Part shown: in pieces, positions 44,261 through 53,786 of the stretch | Layout of the letters: each line of letters begins with the position of its first letter | How positions within the stretch are numbered: the stretch's first letter is position 1 | Source: Njordibacter sp028825405 | GTDB lineage: Bacteria > Pseudomonadota > Gammaproteobacteria > Pseudomonadales > Balneatricaceae | Direction: 5' to 3' | NCBI RefSeq assembly: GCF_047730065.1 | Contig: NZ_CP159829.1 | Coordinates: 2,294,001-2,358,000 of the forward strand | Length of the DNA stretch: 64,000 nucleotides | Program-made: the position numbers and the translations under genes | Notes under the pieces: model-generated | The model's database searches: none | Seen by the model: the letters and a program-made list of their open reading frames with translations, nothing else | What the model was told of the DNA's origin: nothing

Positions 44261-44905
44261 ATGCAAAAACCCTATAAGTTATCCCGCCGCCAATGGCTTG
44301 TCTCTTCACTGGGAGTCTTAGTCACTGCCATTGCTAGTCCACTACTTGCGCAAACTAAAGTCCGTCGTGTTCAACCTCAATATATTGCATCCCTAGCCAT
44401 AGGTAGCGCCACGTCTGGCACTGGTGCAGAGACCTGGGGGCTATGGAGTGTGGATCCCGGGCCCATTGGTGTTTGGCTGCGCTTTTACCAACTTTTGCAA
44501 AAAGCTGGCAATATTGCCCCATCAGGATGGCGCTTTGATATTGATGATTGGTGGCTTGATGAAAACGGCTTAATCATGAAAGCACCCCAGTTCCCAATAC
44601 CTGCTAGACAATATTACGTCACTAATGGTGAAGAGCATATTTCTTTACTGACTGTGGAACAACCAAATAGTGATGGGAAGCAGGCATGGTCATTGTCCGA
44701 TGGGAAAACCATCGCTGATGTGACCCATGGGCCTTGTCGCTCTGCACGCTATACACCAGAAGGAGATTCAGGCACCTGCTCACCGGCAAATGCTAACCGC
44801 GAGGCATTCCCACTCAAACCTGGCGAAGCTCCACCACCTGTATTAGGTTGCAACCGAGATCAATACAGCGTGCTCATTGTTTTTGGTTTTCCTGTTGAAA
44901 GTTAG
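44261..44905 (+). CDS. exported protein of unknown function, 214 aa
   Basis: The ATG at 44261 is preferred to a GTG at 44219 because it places LSRRQWLVSSLGVLVTAIAS directly at the N-terminus as a twin-arginine-like signal ending near LLAQ. The mature part is rich in Trp and Pro (WSVDPGPIGVWLRFYQLL; WRFDIDDWWLDENGLIM) and has three cysteines near the C-terminus. No family was recognised by name. It is separated from the regulator by about 140 bp, so it may be independent. Confidence 0.65.
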   Translation: MQKPYKLSRRQWLVSSLGVLVTAIASPLLAQTKVRRVQPQYIASLAIGSATSGTGAETWGLWSVDPGPIGVWLRFYQLLQKAGNIAPSGWRFDIDDWWLDENGLIMKAPQFPIPARQYYVTNGEEHISLLTVEQPNSDGKQAWSLSDGKTIADVTHGPCRSARYTPEGDSGTCSPANANREAFPLKPGEAPPPVLGCNRDQYSVLIVFGFPVES

Positions 44906-44946
44906 TAATTTAGTCGAGTACTTTTACAACACAACAAAAGAGGTGG

Positions 44947-45543
44947 ATGGTGGATTGGGACGAAAGATTTTCGATTGAGGATTATTTGTTTGGGGCAGAA
45001 CCCGCGCAGGCTTTAGTTAATTTGGAACACTATTTAATCCCACAGGGAGACACCTTAGTGATTGCCGACGGCGAAGGTCGTAACTCGGTTTATCTGGCGA
45101 GCAAGGGTTTCAAGGTCACAGCCACAGACGCATCAACAGTTGCAAACATTAAGGCAAAGGCCTTAGCTGCCAGCCAAAATGTAGAAGTCAATTACCAAGT
45201 AGAAGATTTTTTTGACATTGATTGGTCAGCTAAACAGTACGACAATATTGTTGGTATATTCTTCCAATTTATTCCACCCGATAAAATCAAACAAGTATTA
45301 ATGAACCTAAGATCAGCCACTAACAAAGGTGGCACTCTTTTAATTCACGGCTACACCCCTCAGCAAATTGAGTGGGCTACAGGTGGCCCCAAAGACGTCT
45401 CACTTATGTATACCAAAGAGTTGTTTGAGGACGTGTTTGAGCCTGAGGAAATACGCGTTAACAAAGAGTACCAGATGCAATTAAGCGAAGGGTCGGGTCA
45501 TAAAGGCCAGTCTGCATTGATCGACTTTGTTGCTAAGTGTTAG
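44947..45543 (+). CDS. SAM-dependent methyltransferase, TehB-like
   Basis: The 198-residue class I methyltransferase has VIADGEGRNSVYLASKGFKVTATDAS (motif I and the acidic strand 2 end). YDNIVGIFFQFIPPDKI and GGTLLIHGYTP are the later core strands. It resembles the TehB/tellurite-resistance and thiopurine-like small methyltransferases. AGAGG lies just before the ATG. A terminator follows at 45702-45735. Substrate unknown. Confidence 0.82.
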   Translation: MVDWDERFSIEDYLFGAEPAQALVNLEHYLIPQGDTLVIADGEGRNSVYLASKGFKVTATDASTVANIKAKALAASQNVEVNYQVEDFFDIDWSAKQYDNIVGIFFQFIPPDKIKQVLMNLRSATNKGGTLLIHGYTPQQIEWATGGPKDVSLMYTKELFEDVFEPEEIRVNKEYQMQLSEGSGHKGQSALIDFVAKC

Positions 45544-45701
45544 TTGAGCTTGGGTAAAACATTAAACAAAAGCCGTGCTTAAGTGAATGAGGCTAAGTGA
45601 GGCTAAATAAGTGAACTGGCACATCGATCCCTGTTGCAAGGGCCTTTGTGACAGTTCAAGTTGATCTGAATGAGTTTAAGCAGCAACGCGAGCTCACCCT
45701 G

Positions 45702-45735
45702 AAAGCCCTTGTAGGGCATTATTAGGGCTTTTTTT
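45702..45735 (+). terminator. rho-independent terminator after the methyltransferase
   Basis: AAAGCCCT (45702-45709) pairs with AGGGCTTT (45724-45731) and is followed by TTTTG. It also precedes the convergent chemoreceptor gene. Confidence 0.65.
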
Positions 45736-45768
45736 GTCATCTAATGCACATCTAAAACCATTTAATTA

Positions 45769-48288
45769 TTAACCCTTAAAGAAGTTCATTTTAGTGATCA
45801 AATCGTCAGTTTGATCATTGAGAGATAAACTTGAATGGGATGACTCTTCCACTAAGGCTGTATTAAGCTGATTAACCTCTTCCAGTTCGGCAACGGCTTT
45901 ATTCACCTGATTGATCACAGAGGATTGTTCATTCGTAGCCGCTGCAATTTCAGTGACAATGTCATTCACCTCTTTAATGGATTGGGCAATAGAGTTAAGC
46001 GCTTTGCCGGTCTTGTCGACCAGATGACTGCCCTCTTTAACTTTATTCGAACTATCTTCAATGAGTAGTTTAATCTCATTGGCTGACTGTGCCGCCTTTT
46101 GTGCCAAAGAGCGCACCTCACCTGCGACTACGGCAAAACCACGACCGTGATCTCCAGCTCTAGCAGCTTCTACCGCAGCATTAAGGGCAAGCAAATTGGT
46201 TTGAAAGGCAATGCCGTCAATGAGATTGATGATGGAGGCAATTTTTTTACTGGACTCGTCAATTTGGCCCATTGCTTCAACCGCCTGTTGCACCACCACA
46301 ACGCCACCTGTGGCTTCATTTTTTCCTGAAGCCACGAGCTTACCAGCCACATTAGCATGCTCAGCATTAAGTTCAATGGTGGCTGCCATTTGCTCCATTG
46401 AGGCTGAGGTTTCCTGCAAAGACGCAGATTGCTGATTGGTGCGTTTACTTAATTGTTCTGAACCACGGCTGATTTCTCCAGCATTAGCAGCAATGCCTTC
46501 ACTGGCTACCAGCACCGAGCCTACCGCCTGATTCATCTTGTCTAAGGAGCTGTTAAGGGCGTCTTTAAGACGAGCAAGGCTACCTTGGTAATTGCCATCA
46601 ATGCGCTGTGTAAGATCACCTTGGGCCATTGCTTCGCTGACTTCAACTGTTTCTTTTAAGGCCGTGGCAATGGTGGAAAGAGAGTTATTAACCCCCGATT
46701 TGAGCTTATCAAGGTCACCCTTTAAGGGTGTACTCACTCGTTGATCAAAGTCACCCTCTGAAACTGCCTGCATGACTTGATTGATTTCCCCTATGGCTTG
46801 CTCCATCACATGAAGAGTATTTTCCATCACTGTGCGAAATTCGCCAGTCATCTCGACACCTTCTAGGCGATAACTAAAGTTACCTTCTGCAATGGCTTTC
46901 ATTACCTGTTCAAGGCTATGCATAGTCTTCTCAACGCTGCTAGCAGAGGCATTCACTCCATCTTTTAGGCGCAATAGATCGCCTTTGAAATCATCTTCAA
47001 TACGGCTGTTAAAATGGCCTTGGGCAATATCTGCCACCACACGATTAGATTCGCCAAGGGCGGTTTGTATCGAATCCATGAGACTATTGACCGCATGGGC
47101 CGCTTGGCCAACCTCATCTTGATCACTGGGGATCCAATCCACACGCATATTAAAGTCGCTGGTTCGTTCAATGCGGGCCACTCGACCAGCAAGAAAGCAG
47201 ATCGGCAGAGCGAAGGCGCGAGAAATATAGTAAGCTGCTAGGAGGAGTATGATGGCAACTCCTCCTCCGATCCAATACATTTGAAAATGCAGATCCATCA
47301 GCTTGCTGGTGGCCTCAATACCATCTCTCTCCACCATTAAGGCCCATTGCACGCCATAGACGTCGATTGGCGTATAAGCTGAGATGGTGGAAATGTCTTT
47401 GTCTTTTAGTCCAAAGGTTTTGCCCCAGCTGGCACCAGTGTAGCTTTCGATGCCAGTATAGTTTTCTCGAAAACGTTTGGAACTCGTTTCTCCTGCAAGA
47501 GCAGCGAGCACCATTGACGTTGTTATGGTGCCTGAGTCTGGGTTCGTAAAAGAAGCAATTGCACTGCGGTTCTGAGGATCAAGAAAGGAATCAGACCGCA
47601 TTAGGTGGTCTGGCCCCACTAAATAGGACTCGCCAGTTTTACCCATATTATAACGTGTGGTCATAATGGCGTTAATACCATCGATAGGTAACTGTGCAAC
47701 ACCCACCATCTTCACTTTACCTTGGGCGTTGAGTATTGGGTGAGCTATGAAACTAATAAGCCCATCATGAATAGCATTGTCGTTGTTGCTGCTGTATATA
47801 GAAAAATCCACAAAGGCAAACTGCTTGGTTTCCAGACTTTGGCTAAAAGCTTGGCCTAAACCTGTTTCTGCAAGTGGACCAGTCACGACATTAGCAAACT
47901 TTGGTGTCTGTTGTTTGAGGCTATAAATCATCTGTCCTTGGGGGTTGATGAGATACAAGTCATTATAGCCATACTGATCAACCTGATTGGTTAATGTTGC
48001 ATTATCCTGACCTAGCTCTGCACCGACCGCATACGCTTGCTGTCTCAAGATCACCGCAGTTGAAGTCAAGGATTCTAAATTTCGTCTGTTGGTCTTTAAG
48101 TATCGATTCAGTTGATCTTGTTTGATTTCCCGCACCGACTCCATTTGTAAGGCGATCTGATCCCGGTTACTGCTCCAGGCACTATTAATAGACCACCAAC
48201 ATATGGCCCAAAATGGAATGCCCGCCAATAACAAAAGGGCTGTCATCAGCTTGTAACGAATGGAAAGATTTTTAAACCAAGTGACCAT
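45769..48288 (-). CDS. methyl-accepting chemotaxis protein with dCache and several HAMP units
   Basis: An ATG at 48399 would add 37 atypical residues. GGAG precedes the ATG at 48288, which starts MVTWFKNLSIRYKLMTALLLL, so 840 aa is used. Layout: a membrane segment near residue 20, a periplasmic double-Cache sensor (~35-310) and a second membrane segment (~315-335). Then come a run of HAMP-like units (GNFSYRLEG, GDFDQRVSTPLKGDL and GDLTQRIDGNYQGSL are repeats) and the signalling domain (GIAFQTNLLALNAAVEAARAG). It senses small molecules and signals to CheA. No che genes are nearby, so it is an orphan receptor. Confidence 0.92.
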   Translation of the reverse strand: MVTWFKNLSIRYKLMTALLLLAGIPFWAICWWSINSAWSSNRDQIALQMESVREIKQDQLNRYLKTNRRNLESLTSTAVILRQQAYAVGAELGQDNATLTNQVDQYGYNDLYLINPQGQMIYSLKQQTPKFANVVTGPLAETGLGQAFSQSLETKQFAFVDFSIYSSNNDNAIHDGLISFIAHPILNAQGKVKMVGVAQLPIDGINAIMTTRYNMGKTGESYLVGPDHLMRSDSFLDPQNRSAIASFTNPDSGTITTSMVLAALAGETSSKRFRENYTGIESYTGASWGKTFGLKDKDISTISAYTPIDVYGVQWALMVERDGIEATSKLMDLHFQMYWIGGGVAIILLLAAYYISRAFALPICFLAGRVARIERTSDFNMRVDWIPSDQDEVGQAAHAVNSLMDSIQTALGESNRVVADIAQGHFNSRIEDDFKGDLLRLKDGVNASASSVEKTMHSLEQVMKAIAEGNFSYRLEGVEMTGEFRTVMENTLHVMEQAIGEINQVMQAVSEGDFDQRVSTPLKGDLDKLKSGVNNSLSTIATALKETVEVSEAMAQGDLTQRIDGNYQGSLARLKDALNSSLDKMNQAVGSVLVASEGIAANAGEISRGSEQLSKRTNQQSASLQETSASMEQMAATIELNAEHANVAGKLVASGKNEATGGVVVVQQAVEAMGQIDESSKKIASIINLIDGIAFQTNLLALNAAVEAARAGDHGRGFAVVAGEVRSLAQKAAQSANEIKLLIEDSSNKVKEGSHLVDKTGKALNSIAQSIKEVNDIVTEIAAATNEQSSVINQVNKAVAELEEVNQLNTALVEESSHSSLSLNDQTDDLITKMNFFKG

Positions 48289-48628
48289 TATCTGCTCCAA
48301 AGAGAGAGTTACATTATTAATACTTCCATTGTAACTCCAAATACTTTGCTGGCAAGGTATATTCAATCTCTCAAAGGAAAAGAAAATGGAATGAACCACT
48401 CAAGTTAAAATCATAACCAACTTCAAGCTTTACTGGCTCTAACAGCAACATTTTTTAACGATAGGCAGAAGCTCTTGCCCCAATTAAGCGCCTAGTACCT
48501 GAACTTGGTGAGCCCCCTAGAGCATTATTGGTCCTAAACTGGGAAGATGGATGGAAGATTAACTGAATTTAGGTTTAGTGTTAATATTAAGATTCGAGGT
48601 TGGGATAGAAATATTTCTGGAGGAGTGG

Positions 48629-49621
48629 ATGAATAAACGAGAATTGGTGATTGAAGTCACCCGCGGTGGCTTTGTTGAAAGTCGTCATCAAGTGATTGCT
48701 GTCATTAGCGACGCCAAAGGCAAGCGTCATACCCAATGGGGTGATGCCGATCAATTAGTATTCCCACGCTCTACAGCGAAACCACTGCAAGCTCTGCCAC
48801 TTATGCTTAGTGGCGCTGCGCAAGACCTTAAGCTGAGCCAGCAACAATTAGCTATGGCCTGCTCTAGTCACAATGGTGAAGTCCAGCATAGCCATGTAGT
48901 AAGCTCTTGGCTTGAGCAGTTAGGTATGAGCTCGGAGCAGTTAGAATGTGGCAGCCATTGGCCCTTATATCAGCCCGCTACTGTCGCCTTGTCCCAGTCT
49001 GGCGTGCAGGCTTGCTCAGTGCACAACAATTGTTCAGGTAAACACTGTGGTTTTTTGAGTTTTGCCCATCACCAAGGCATAGATCCAAAGGGCTACATTG
49101 ACCACCAACACCCGGTTCAGCAGGCTGTCAATGATGCCATGGGCCGTATGATGGACCTTAAAATTACTGACCACCCTATGGGCATTGATGGCTGTTCTAT
49201 ACCTACCTATGCTCTACCCTTAACCAATTTAGCCATGGCCTTTGCTCGCTTTGGTACGGGTGAACAATTACCTGATGATTGGCAAAAAGCTTGTCATAGC
49301 CTTTACCAAGCCATGGTCACCGAACCCTTTTATGTAGCTGGTAGTGAGCGTCACTGTACCAAAGTAATGCAAGCCTACGGTGGCCAAGTGGCCTGTAAAA
49401 CCGGTGCAGAAGGTGTATTTGGTGCCGCCATACCTCACCTTGGTTTAGGTATTGCCTTAAAAGCCCTAGACGGTAATAGCCGTGCCGCAGAAGTTGCACT
49501 TAATGTGCTACTAGATCATCTAAAGGTGCAGCCAACAGAAGCAGTATTCGAGCAGCATTCAAAGCTACATAACTGTAACAAGATGCATGTGTCTAGTATA
49601 CAACTTGCTCTAGTAAAGTAG
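48629..49621 (+). CDS. L-asparaginase II, thermolabile Rhizobium-type family
   Basis: The start at 48629 is chosen because GGAGG lies before it and MNKRELVIEVTRGG matches the family; an earlier ATG-type start at 48578 is weaker. Family blocks are present: RSTAKPLQALPLM, ACSSHNGEVQHS, HNNCSGKHCGFL and GIDGCSIPTYALPL, with the paired cysteines of this family. Length (331 aa) is normal. It hydrolyses asparagine to aspartate and ammonia in the cytoplasm. The next gene starts 114 bp later. Confidence 0.88.
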   Translation: MNKRELVIEVTRGGFVESRHQVIAVISDAKGKRHTQWGDADQLVFPRSTAKPLQALPLMLSGAAQDLKLSQQQLAMACSSHNGEVQHSHVVSSWLEQLGMSSEQLECGSHWPLYQPATVALSQSGVQACSVHNNCSGKHCGFLSFAHHQGIDPKGYIDHQHPVQQAVNDAMGRMMDLKITDHPMGIDGCSIPTYALPLTNLAMAFARFGTGEQLPDDWQKACHSLYQAMVTEPFYVAGSERHCTKVMQAYGGQVACKTGAEGVFGAAIPHLGLGIALKALDGNSRAAEVALNVLLDHLKVQPTEAVFEQHSKLHNCNKMHVSSIQLALVK

Positions 49622-49735
49622 TTCGCCACACCCAAGAAAAATGACTTTAGTGGGTTATTTATAACTAGCATAAGGTTGCCTAAAAGAGCTATATTGCCGA
49701 TCATGCTTTAGCTTTAAATCCACAAGAGTTCCATT

Positions 49736-50944
49736 ATGAAAATAGCTGCCATGCAAAGCCACATTGTGGCCGTTCCTCCACCCCACATTGGAGGTATGTA
49801 TTGGATTTTTGTGAGTTTACAAACCCACTGTGGCATTGAAGGTGTGGGAGAGGTTTATGCCTCTACCTTTCACCCAGAAGTGATGGTGAAGGTCTTAGAT
49901 GACGTCTTTGATCGCTACTTAAAAGGCCACGACCCCCATCATATCGAACGGTTTTTTAGAGAATGTTATTCCAGTGGTTTTACCCAGCGTCCAGACCTGA
50001 CGATGATGGGCGCATGTAGTGGTTTAGAAATGGCCTGTTGGGACATTATTGGCAAAGCTGCTGGCAAACCGGTTTACGAACTCATCGGTGGTAAAGTACA
50101 TGATAAATTACGTTGTTACACTTACCTTTACCCCACCAACAGCAAAGGTGAACATGATTACGATTGCCCAGACTTAGCCGTTGAATGCGCCCTAAAAAAC
50201 ATGGAACAAGGCTTTACTGCCCTTAAGTTTGACCCTGCTGGGCCTTATAGCGCTTATTCTGGTCACCAAATTTCACTTAAAACCCTAGCCCGTAGCGAAG
50301 ATTTTTGTCGCAAAATTCGTGCTGCTGTGGGCAACAACTGTGATCTACTTTTTGGCACCCATGGCCAGATGACCCCTGCCTCTGCGATTCGTTTAGCCCA
50401 GCGGCTAGAGCCCTATGACCCATTGTGGTTTGAAGAACCTGTGCCTCCTGGCCAAGCCGAAGCCATGGCTCAGGTGGCGGCTAAAACTAGCATACCTATT
50501 GCCACTGGCGAGCGCTTAACCACTAAGTACGAATTCCACGATGTATTGAAGCATCAAGCAGCATCGATCTTACAAATGAACCTAGGCCGAGTAGGGGGTA
50601 TTTTAGAAGCTAAAAAAATTGCCGCCCTAGCCGAGGTCTATTACTGCCAGATAGCCCCTCATTTATATAACGGTCCCATAGGGGCTGCCGCTAGTATTCA
50701 GTTAGCTACCGCGACACCCAACTTTTTAATTCAAGAAAGTATTGGCACTTGGGATGGTTTTCATGCCGAAGTAGTGCAGGAAAAAATTGATTGGCAAAAG
50801 GGTTACATTATCCCTAATACCAAACCAGGTCTGGGCATCGAGCTCAATATGGAGGTCGTGAAAGCCAACTCACCTTACACAGGCAAAAGCCTGCACTTGA
50901 TGATGGATCCCAAAGTTTATAACGAACATGCTCACACTAGTTAA
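49736..50944 (+). CDS. enolase-superfamily dehydratase (mandelate racemase/muconate-lactonising type)
   Basis: The 402-residue protein has the MR/MLE barrel: ALKFDPAG (K164 base region), LWFEEPVPPG (metal ligand E233 area) and IATGERLTTKYEF (E259). The strand-3 metal position reads LLFGTHGQMTP, where most members have D-x-N/H; the Asp is replaced by Gly-Thr. Either this is a subfamily trait or the metal is bound differently. It is probably a sugar-acid dehydratase; substrate unknown. ATG at 49736 with a weak upstream signal (AAGAG). Confidence 0.82.
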   Translation: MKIAAMQSHIVAVPPPHIGGMYWIFVSLQTHCGIEGVGEVYASTFHPEVMVKVLDDVFDRYLKGHDPHHIERFFRECYSSGFTQRPDLTMMGACSGLEMACWDIIGKAAGKPVYELIGGKVHDKLRCYTYLYPTNSKGEHDYDCPDLAVECALKNMEQGFTALKFDPAGPYSAYSGHQISLKTLARSEDFCRKIRAAVGNNCDLLFGTHGQMTPASAIRLAQRLEPYDPLWFEEPVPPGQAEAMAQVAAKTSIPIATGERLTTKYEFHDVLKHQAASILQMNLGRVGGILEAKKIAALAEVYYCQIAPHLYNGPIGAAASIQLATATPNFLIQESIGTWDGFHAEVVQEKIDWQKGYIIPNTKPGLGIELNMEVVKANSPYTGKSLHLMMDPKVYNEHAHTS

Positions 50945-51000
50945 ATATATTGACCCTACTAAAAAATGATCATGATTTTTTAACTAATAAAACCATAGAT

Positions 51001-52278
51001 TTAGAGCGGAAAAGTGCAAGTGAAGCAGCTGCCTTGCCCTTCTTCTGAGATGATATCTAGACTACCTTTATGACGCTCGATAATACGGTTCACTATTGCT
51101 AAACCGAGGCCGGTACCTCCACTGGCGCTCGAACGGCTGGCGTCAACTCTATAAAACCGCTCAGTTAAGCGTGGCAAATGTTGTGCTCCGATCCCAATAC
51201 CATTGTCAGCTACAGTAAGGCATAGCTGCCCATCAGTGACCTGATAAGTGACCGCTATACGCCCACCATGCGGCGTATATTTAACCGCATTGTTGACTAA
51301 ATGGGTCAAAACGCTAAGAATTTCGGCTTTAATTCCTAACACATTGTTTTGGCTTTTAATGGCTGAGTTAATGGTCACTTTTTTATCTAGCCTTTGACTG
51401 AGTTCCTGCCCTTGGGAGAGCGCTAGGGTTAATAGTGGTGGCATTTGAAGTTGCACCATTTTTGAGTGATCAATGCTCTCTTCCAAGCGCGACAACACCA
51501 ACAAGTCTTGCACCAAGTTAGTCATTCGATGAGTATGCGCTAACATCCGAGCATGACCTTTTTGTACATCCGTATCTAATTCAGGATGATGCAGTTGGAA
51601 TGACTCTAAGTAGCCCTGAATAACAGTTAATGGCGTACGCAATTCATGGGACACATTACCAGTAAAATCACGGCGCATATTTTCCAGTTTGATACTGTCA
51701 GTCATATCCCGCAGAATCAATAGATTGTCACCTTTAGCAAATGCGGTCACCGCTACTTCCAATACTTGTTCAGGATTGACGGGCGATTGTATGTAAATAG
51801 GCTGACTAAAATCAGCATGATGGTAGTAACGAAAGAAACTCGGCTCACGCAGCAAGTGCAGTAAAGGGGCACCGCGGTCCTGTTTCTTTTTCAGGCCCAG
51901 CATTTTGCGCGCCGATGTGTTCCACCATTCCAGTGCACCATTAGCATCAACTGTTACCACACCCTCTCGCAGTGCATTAGCCGATTTTTGAATGCGCAGA
52001 ATAGAGGTGGTTAATTCTTGCTGAGATTTGAAGTGTTTAAGCTGTAACTCTTCCATCCGGTCAAATACCCGACCCCATACCCCTTGGGAGTCAGGCAACT
52101 CTGCGAATCTGTCATCACTCTTTAACCACGTATCTAGTTGCTGTAGTTTATGTGCATGGTATACAAATACAGCCATGAGGCCACCGACAATGGCCCAACT
52201 GGGTGACCAAAAAATAGCCCCAAAAGTGAGACCCAGAGCCACAGCAGCATAAGCCTTAGGCACTTCGGCCCTCCCCAT
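51001..52278 (-). CDS. phoR: phosphate-regulon sensor kinase PhoR
   Basis: The 425-residue kinase has N-terminal hydrophobic segments (about residues 10-42), a PAS-like region (~95-200) and a HisKA domain (VSHELRTPLTVIQGYLESF). A complete HATPase_c follows (VNNAVKYTPHGG; DNGIGIG; GGTGLGLAIV). It starts 23 nt inside the phoB end, so the genes are coupled. In low phosphate it phosphorylates PhoB, under control of PstSCAB and PhoU encoded just upstream. Confidence 0.92.
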   Translation of the reverse strand: MGRAEVPKAYAAVALGLTFGAIFWSPSWAIVGGLMAVFVYHAHKLQQLDTWLKSDDRFAELPDSQGVWGRVFDRMEELQLKHFKSQQELTTSILRIQKSANALREGVVTVDANGALEWWNTSARKMLGLKKKQDRGAPLLHLLREPSFFRYYHHADFSQPIYIQSPVNPEQVLEVAVTAFAKGDNLLILRDMTDSIKLENMRRDFTGNVSHELRTPLTVIQGYLESFQLHHPELDTDVQKGHARMLAHTHRMTNLVQDLLVLSRLEESIDHSKMVQLQMPPLLTLALSQGQELSQRLDKKVTINSAIKSQNNVLGIKAEILSVLTHLVNNAVKYTPHGGRIAVTYQVTDGQLCLTVADNGIGIGAQHLPRLTERFYRVDASRSSASGGTGLGLAIVNRIIERHKGSLDIISEEGQGSCFTCTFPL

Positions 52279-52966
52279 CTATTTTTGAGGAAAAACGATA
52301 GCCAGAACCCCGCACGGTTTGCACAAATTGAGCATGCTGTTTACCCAATGCAAGGCGCAGTCTGCGAATGTGCACATCCACAGTGCGTTCATCAATATAG
52401 ACGTTGGCGCCCCAGACATAGTCTAATAACTGCCCCCGACTATAAACCCTCTCTGGATGGGTCATAAAAAAGGTTAATAAGCGTGTTTCTGATGGACCCA
52501 TAGTGATCGGTTGATCCTTAATCATCACCCTTTGTGAAGTGGTATCTAGGGTCAAATCACCCATATGTATATTGCTATGCTCTGTCAACCCACCTGCACG
52601 GCGCATGACTGACTTAACGCGCGCTACTAGTTCGCGTGAGGAGAATGGTTTGGTGATAAAATCATCTGCACCTGAATCTAAGCCAAGCACCTTATCAGCT
52701 TCTTCTTCCCGCGCAGTGAGCATAATAATGGGTAATTTAGCCGTAAATTCATCGCGTTTTAAACGGCGTGCCAGGTCAATACCACTTCCCATCGGTAACA
52801 TCCAATCCAACAAAACAAGATCAGGTTGGAGGTCAATAATCTTGATATAGGCATCTTTAATGTTGTCAGACTCAAAACATATAAAATCAGCCTTCTCCAA
52901 CACTAACCTCAGTATCTCGCGGATATCTGCTTCATCTTCAACAATTAATATCTTCTTTTGAGTCAT
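52256..52966 (-). CDS. phoB: phosphate-regulon response regulator PhoB
   Basis: The 236-residue OmpR-type regulator has receiver residues E10, D11 and D54 (LVLLDWMLP) and the TKPF lysine. The winged-helix output domain has YSRGQLLDYVWGANVYIDERTVDVHIRRLR. It binds Pho boxes such as those at 58622-58640 and 59820-59837. Downstream of phoU by 68 bp. Confidence 0.95.
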   Translation of the reverse strand: MTQKKILIVEDEADIREILRLVLEKADFICFESDNIKDAYIKIIDLQPDLVLLDWMLPMGSGIDLARRLKRDEFTAKLPIIMLTAREEEADKVLGLDSGADDFITKPFSSRELVARVKSVMRRAGGLTEHSNIHMGDLTLDTTSQRVMIKDQPITMGPSETRLLTFFMTHPERVYSRGQLLDYVWGANVYIDERTVDVHIRRLRLALGKQHAQFVQTVRGSGYRFSSKIDGEGRSA

Positions 52967-53034
52967 GATGATCTTTTATGATTCACTAGCATAAGTTTGT
53001 TGTTCCAAAAATGGCATCTCACAGCGTCCGCAAA

Positions 53035-53772
53035 TTAGTGTTTGTCATCCATATCAAGGGTCGCATGCATCTGCGCTACGGAGCTGTGACTAACATTGAT
53101 ACCTTTCACCAGATAAATTAGGTGCTGTGCTACATTTTGCGCGTGGTCGCCTACACGCTCTAGACTGCGTAAAATCCATATGATATGCATACTTTGCTTA
53201 ATGGTTTGTGGTTCTTCCATCATCTGCGTTACCAAAGCCCGCATGGCAAATTTGTATTCCTGATCAACCTCATCATCACGTTTAGCCACTTGATAGGCCA
53301 AATCTGCATCGTAACGGGCAAACGCTGTTAAAGAATCACTTACCATAGTCGCCACCAAGTCGCTAATATGCCTAACCTGAGCGTACCCTTCACCAGGGAA
53401 CCCTTTAGTTAACTTATTGGCACTATTAGCTATGCGGCAAATTTCATCACCCATGCGCTCTAAGTCTGCTACGGCTTTACTGATGGCAATAACTAAACGC
53501 AAATCACTGGCGGCAGGTTGACGGCGGGCAATAATCCGGGTGCATTGCTCATCTAAATGCATTTCCATAATATTAATTTGATCATCTGCTTTAATGGCGC
53601 CTTGCAGCAGGTCTGTGTCGCCACTTTTGAGGCCCAGTATGGCATCCTTGAGCTGCTGCTCTATGAGCCCACCCATGGTCATTAAATGGGTAAGGATTTC
53701 ATCCAGTTCAGTATTGAATTGTTGCGATATATGGCCAACATGTCCATCTTTATTAGTAATATTCATCTGCAA
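53035..53772 (-). CDS. phoU: phosphate transport regulator PhoU
   Basis: The 245-residue protein has two PhoU repeats of three-helix bundles. Conserved acidic blocks include MGDEICRIAN and RVGDHAQNVAQHLIYL. PhoU links PstB transport activity to PhoR. It lies 14 nt after pstB, in the same unit. An N-terminal extension (MQMNITNKDG) precedes the family start HISQQFNTELDEI. Confidence 0.95.
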   Translation of the reverse strand: MQMNITNKDGHVGHISQQFNTELDEILTHLMTMGGLIEQQLKDAILGLKSGDTDLLQGAIKADDQINIMEMHLDEQCTRIIARRQPAASDLRLVIAISKAVADLERMGDEICRIANSANKLTKGFPGEGYAQVRHISDLVATMVSDSLTAFARYDADLAYQVAKRDDEVDQEYKFAMRALVTQMMEEPQTIKQSMHIIWILRSLERVGDHAQNVAQHLIYLVKGINVSHSSVAQMHATLDMDDKH

Positions 53773-53786
53773 TTCCTTAACTCCAT

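Noticed and set aside
50945..51000. AAAAAATGATCATGATTTTTT as terminator between convergent genes
   Set aside because: The stem is almost only A-T with a TGATCA centre; too weak to call.
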